Origin: Ectopseudomonas composti
GTDB lineage: Bacteria > Pseudomonadota > Gammaproteobacteria > Pseudomonadales > Pseudomonadaceae
Assembly (NCBI RefSeq): GCF_001567565.1
Contig: NZ_LSSW01000022.1
Coordinates: 372,001 to 436,000, forward strand
DNA length: 64,000 nt
Direction: 5' to 3'
Shown: piece after piece, positions 60,850 to 64,000 of the stretch
How the letters are laid out: each line of letters opens with the position of its first letter
How positions within the stretch are numbered: position 1 is the stretch's first letter
Notes under the pieces: model-generated
What the model saw: only the letters and a program-made list of their open reading frames with translations
Told to the model about the DNA's origin: nothing
The model's database searches: none
Translations under genes and position numbers: made by a program

Positions 60850-61689
60850 ATGATCAAGAAATGCCTGTTCCCCGCTGCCGGTTACGGCACGCGCTTCCTG
60901 CCTGCTACCAAGGCAATGCCCAAGGAAATGCTTCCGGTGGTGAACAAGCCACTGATTCAGTATGGCGTCGAGGAAGCCCTGGAGGCTGGTCTGAGTCAGA
61001 TCTCCATCGTCACTGGTCGAGGCAAGCGCGCGCTGGAAGATCACTTCGACGTAAGTTATGAGCTCGAGCACCAGATCAAGGGCACCGACAAGGAAAAGTA
61101 CCTGGTCGGCATCCGTCGCCTGATCGACGAATGCAGCTTCTCCTACACCCGCCAGGTGGAGATGAAGGGCCTGGGCCACGCCATCCTCTGCGGTCAGCCG
61201 CTGATCGGCGATGAGCCGTTCGCCGTGGTACTGGCGGACGACCTGTGCCTGAACCTCGAAGGCGACAGCGTGCTGGCGCAGATGGTCAAGCTGTACAACC
61301 AGTTCCGTTGCTCCATTGTCGCGATCCAGGAAGTCCCCAGGGACGAAACCTACAAATACGGTGTGATCGACGGCGAGATGATCCGCGACGATATCTACCG
61401 CGTCAGCAACATGGTGGAGAAACCCAAGCCCGAAGACGCACCGTCGAACCTGGCGATCATCGGCCGCTACATCCTCACCCCGGACATCTTCGAACTGATC
61501 CGCAGCACGCCGCCGGGCAAGGGTGGCGAGATCCAGATCACCGACGCCCTGATGCGCCAGGCCCAGCAGGGCTGCGTGATGGCGTACAAGTTCAAGGGCC
61601 AGCGTTTCGACTGCGGTAGCGCCGAGGGTTACATCGACGCGACCAACTTCTGCTTCGAGCACCTGTACAAGACCGGCAAGGCGTTCTGA
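60850..61689 (+). CDS. galU: UTP--glucose-1-phosphate uridylyltransferase
   Basis: The 279-residue enzyme makes UDP-glucose. FPAAGYGTRFLPATKAMPKE is the nucleotide-binding start, followed by KPLIQYGVEEALEAG, VTGRGKRALEDHFD, GLGHAILCG, and KGGEIQITDALM with YKFKGQRFDCGS near the end. A strong ribosome site (TAGGGAG) precedes the ATG. It is cotranscribed with ugd. Confidence 0.97.
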   Translation: MIKKCLFPAAGYGTRFLPATKAMPKEMLPVVNKPLIQYGVEEALEAGLSQISIVTGRGKRALEDHFDVSYELEHQIKGTDKEKYLVGIRRLIDECSFSYTRQVEMKGLGHAILCGQPLIGDEPFAVVLADDLCLNLEGDSVLAQMVKLYNQFRCSIVAIQEVPRDETYKYGVIDGEMIRDDIYRVSNMVEKPKPEDAPSNLAIIGRYILTPDIFELIRSTPPGKGGEIQITDALMRQAQQGCVMAYKFKGQRFDCGSAEGYIDATNFCFEHLYKTGKAF

Positions 61690-61713
61690 CGAAAGCGCCT
61701 GCGCGCGCAGATA

Positions 61714-61739
61714 AAGACGCCACCTTCGGGTGGCGTCTT
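61714..61739. terminator. bidirectional hairpin between galU and the VOC gene
   Basis: AAGACGCCACC and GGTGGCGTCTT pair perfectly around TTCG, between two convergent genes. There is no long T run on the plus side. Confidence 0.75.
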
Positions 61740-61744
61740 GCGTT

Positions 61745-62167
61745 TCAGGGTATCGGCATCTGCTCGGAGCCAGGCCCTAATGGCTGGCCGTAGCTGAACT
61801 CCACATAGTTGCCTGCCGGATCGCGCAGGCCGCAGTAATAGCCGACCGGGTAGGGCTCATCGCGTGGCGGCCAGATCAGGCAGCCGGCGCATTCGGCCAT
61901 GGCGGCGATGCGATCGACCTCTTCGCGACTGCTCAGGGCAAAGCCGAAGTGGCTGTAGTCGTTGTCAGCCAGGTGGCGGTCCTGTCCGCCCGGCATGATG
62001 ACGAAGATGAACTGGTGTTCCTTGCCCGGCTCGGCCATCCAGACGATGCGCGTGCCCTTGCCAGGGCGCTGGTGGATCACCTGCATGCCGCAGAATTGCT
62101 CGTAGAAGGCGATGCAGGCATCGAGATCGGGGACGTGCAGGGCAAGATGAGTCAGGGTAGGGCGCAT
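61745..62167 (-). CDS. VOC/glyoxalase-like domain protein
   Basis: The 140-residue protein has the vicinal-oxygen-chelate fold: [20 protein letters not shown] at the start, [14 protein letters not shown] in the second repeat, and [20 protein letters not shown] at the end. Likely metal ligands are H7, the His of YSHFGF and the Glu of NYVEF. The substrate is unknown; the position beside gor may point to a glutathione-linked reaction. It is convergent with galU and divergent from gor. Confidence 0.88.
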   Translation of the reverse strand: MRPTLTHLALHVPDLDACIAFYEQFCGMQVIHQRPGKGTRIVWMAEPGKEHQFIFVIMPGGQDRHLADNDYSHFGFALSSREEVDRIAAMAECAGCLIWPPRDEPYPVGYYCGLRDPAGNYVEFSYGQPLGPGSEQMPIP

Positions 62168-62239
62168 GTTCTCAACCTCTGCTGTTCGGCTTGGCGCTGG
62201 CCTTTACGGTATGCTCCTCGTCTGCCAAGGAGATACCCC

Positions 62240-63598
62240 ATGAGTCACGACTTCGACCTGTTCGTTATCGGCGCCGGTTCCGGCGGCGTACGTGCGGCGC
62301 GCTTCGCCGCTGGTTATGGTGCCCGTGTTGCGGTCGCCGAAAGCCGCTACCTGGGCGGCACCTGCGTCAACGTCGGTTGCGTACCGAAAAAGCTGCTGGT
62401 GTACGGCGCGCACTTTTCCGACGACTTCGAGCAGGCCTCGGGCTTCGGTTGGTCGCTGGGCGAGGCCAATTTCAATTGGGCGACGCTGATCGCCAACAAG
62501 AACCGCGAGATCGAACGCCTCAATGGCATCTACCGTAACCTGTTGACCAACAGCGGTGTCAGTCTGTTCGAAGGTCATGCGCGCATCGTCGACGCGCATA
62601 CCGTCGAGGTCAATGGCCAGCGTCACAGCGCCGAGCGCATTCTGATCGCCACCGGCGGCTGGCCGAAGATCCCCGATATTCCTGGCCGTGAGCTTGCCAT
62701 CAGCTCCAACGAGGCGTTCTTCCTCAAGCAGCTGCCCAAGCGCGTACTGGTGGTGGGCGGCGGTTACATCGCCGTGGAGTTCGCCTCGATCTTCAATGGC
62801 CTGGGCGCAACCACCTCGTTGCTGTATCGCGGTGACCTGTTCCTGCGGGGTTTCGACGGTGCGGTGCGTGAACACCTGCGCGACGAGCTGAGCAAGAAGG
62901 GTGTCGACCTGCAGTTCAATGCCGATATCGCCAGCATCGAACGCCAGGCCGACGGCAGCCTGGCCGCCACGCTCAAGGACGGTCGCGTGCTGGAAACCGA
63001 CTGCGTGTTCTACGCCACCGGCCGCCGGCCCATGCTCGATAACCTCGGCCTGGAGAACGTCGAGGTCAAGTTGGACAAGCGCGGCTACATCGAGGTCGAC
63101 GACCTGTTCCAGACCTCCACGCCATCGATTCTCGCCCTCGGCGATGTGATCGGCCGCGTGCAGCTGACGCCGGTTGCGCTGGCCGAAGGCATGGCGGTTG
63201 CGCGCCGGCTGTTCAAACCCGAGGAATATCGCCCGGTGGACTACCGGATGATTCCCACTGCGGTGTTCAGCCTGCCGAATATCGGCACCGTTGGCCTCAG
63301 CGAGGAGCAGGCCATCGAAGAGGGCTACAAGGTGCAGGTCTTCGAGAGCCGCTTCCGGCCGATGAAGCTGACGCTCACCGAGGATCCGGAACGTACGCTG
63401 ATGAAACTGGTGGTCGACGCCGACAGCGACCGCGTGCTCGGCTGCCATATGGTGGGGCCGGAGGCCGGCGAGATCGTCCAGGGGCTGGCCATCGCACTGA
63501 AGGCCGGTGCGACCAAGCAGATCTTCGACGAGACCATCGGCGTGCACCCGAGCGCCGCCGAGGAGTTCGTCACCCTGCGTACGCCGGTCAGCCGCTGA
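62240..63598 (+). CDS. gor: glutathione-disulfide reductase
   Basis: The 452-residue flavoenzyme reduces glutathione disulfide with NADPH. It has the FAD motif [16 protein letters not shown], the redox-active pair C42/C47 in [13 protein letters not shown], the NADPH motif [12 protein letters not shown] and the C-terminal HPSAAEEFV active-site histidine region. AAGGAG precedes the ATG. The order galU-VOC-gor matches P. aeruginosa. Confidence 0.97.
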   Translation: MSHDFDLFVIGAGSGGVRAARFAAGYGARVAVAESRYLGGTCVNVGCVPKKLLVYGAHFSDDFEQASGFGWSLGEANFNWATLIANKNREIERLNGIYRNLLTNSGVSLFEGHARIVDAHTVEVNGQRHSAERILIATGGWPKIPDIPGRELAISSNEAFFLKQLPKRVLVVGGGYIAVEFASIFNGLGATTSLLYRGDLFLRGFDGAVREHLRDELSKKGVDLQFNADIASIERQADGSLAATLKDGRVLETDCVFYATGRRPMLDNLGLENVEVKLDKRGYIEVDDLFQTSTPSILALGDVIGRVQLTPVALAEGMAVARRLFKPEEYRPVDYRMIPTAVFSLPNIGTVGLSEEQAIEEGYKVQVFESRFRPMKLTLTEDPERTLMKLVVDADSDRVLGCHMVGPEAGEIVQGLAIALKAGATKQIFDETIGVHPSAAEEFVTLRTPVSR

Positions 63599-63605
63599 GG
63601 ACAGC

Positions 63606-64000
63606 ATGCAAACCCTTTTCTACGTCGCCGACCTGTTAGGCGTAGCGGTGTTCGCCATCACCGGTGCCCTGATGGCGGGCCGCAAGTCCATGGACCTGTT
63701 CGGCGTGCTGGTGATGGCCATCGTCACTGCCCTGGGTGGCGGCACCTTGCGCGACCTGATTCTGGACAATCATCCGGTTAGCTGGATTCGTGACGACACT
63801 TACGTTCTGGTGGCCTCGCTGGCAGCGCTGGGCACCGTGGCCTGGGTGCGCATGACCCGGCCTATTCACGAGAAGGGTCTGCTGATCGCCGATGCCTTCG
63901 GTCTGGCCGTGTTCACCGTGTATGGCACCGAACTGGCGCTGCAGCACGGTACGCCGATCAGCACCGCGGTGATCATGGGGGTGATGACCGGGGTGGTTGG
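63606..64000 (+). CDS. TRIC/YadS-family membrane protein (UPF0126), N-terminal part
   Basis: The gene starts seven bases after gor with GAGGA upstream and runs off the window. The 131 visible residues show hydrophobic helices with the paired glycine motifs of the family: AVFAITGALMAGRKSMDLFG, VTALGGGTLRDLILDN and DAFGLAVFTVYGTELAL. Bacterial TRIC homologues are trimeric cation channels. Its link to gor is positional only. Confidence 0.92.
   Translation, partial: MQTLFYVADLLGVAVFAITGALMAGRKSMDLFGVLVMAIVTALGGGTLRDLILDNHPVSWIRDDTYVLVASLAALGTVAWVRMTRPIHEKGLLIADAFGLAVFTVYGTELALQHGTPISTAVIMGVMTGVV

Overview
The window is high-GC gammaproteobacterial DNA that looks like a Pseudomonas chromosome, probably of the mendocina/pseudoalcaligenes/oleovorans kind. 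The ends carry recognisable Pseudomonas core blocks: uvrC-pgsA-tRNA-Gly-tRNA-Cys-tRNA-Leu followed by a ProQ-domain gene on the left, and ugd-galU-VOC protein-gor on the right. OprD porins, a MexB-type RND pump and GacA/UvrC-style gene order fit as well. The genus is inferred from gene content; no database search was run.

Region 1 (1-7 kb) is core followed by a patchwork, AT-richer accessory stretch behind a three-tRNA cluster. It holds a remnant of a TonB-dependent receptor and an intact three-gene set on the minus strand: DUF1852 protein (MesX), short MetE-like methionine synthase (MesD) and a flavin reductase. Further remnants follow: a queH fragment, and an MFS transporter and a LysR regulator joined back to back, both lacking their 5' parts.

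Region 2 (7-25.3 kb) is an organic-acid catabolic locus. A minus-strand operon encodes a thioesterase, a 3-oxoadipyl-CoA-type thiolase, an enoyl-CoA hydratase/3-hydroxyacyl-CoA dehydrogenase fusion, an ADP-forming-type acyl-CoA ligase and a PaaG-like enoyl-CoA isomerase. Facing away from it are TctB, TctA and AbrB-type transporters, an IclR regulator with a clear palindrome upstream, an OprD porin, a LysR regulator, a TctC binding protein, a CaiB/BaiF CoA-transferase and an MmgE/PrpD protein. Together they suggest uptake of a di- or tricarboxylate, CoA activation and beta-oxidation-like breakdown. The substrate is not evident.

Region 3 (25.3-36.9 kb) has an AT-richer Tpx peroxidase, a toxin-first hipA-hipB module with three evenly spaced operators, a two-component system divergent from a complete RND efflux operon, an orphan tatA and a GNAT acetyltransferase.

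Region 4 (37-59.2 kb) is a large nitrogen-compound catabolic locus. It encodes a bicupin, two FAD amine/amino-acid oxidases, an ornithine cyclodeaminase-family enzyme beside a threonine dehydratase-like enzyme, two aldehyde dehydrogenases, two HAD proteins, a peptide-type ABC importer with a Tat-exported binding protein and a fused ATPase, an M20 deacylase, a tartrate/malate-type dehydrogenase, a GhrA-like reductase, a class III aminotransferase and an Lrp/AsnC regulator. A 99-bp sequence is repeated upstream of the bicupin and the first aldehyde dehydrogenase, and a 185-bp terminal-inverted-repeat element sits nearby.

Region 5 (59.2-64 kb) returns to core genes for UDP-glucuronate/UDP-glucose synthesis and glutathione reduction, ending inside a TRIC-family membrane protein.
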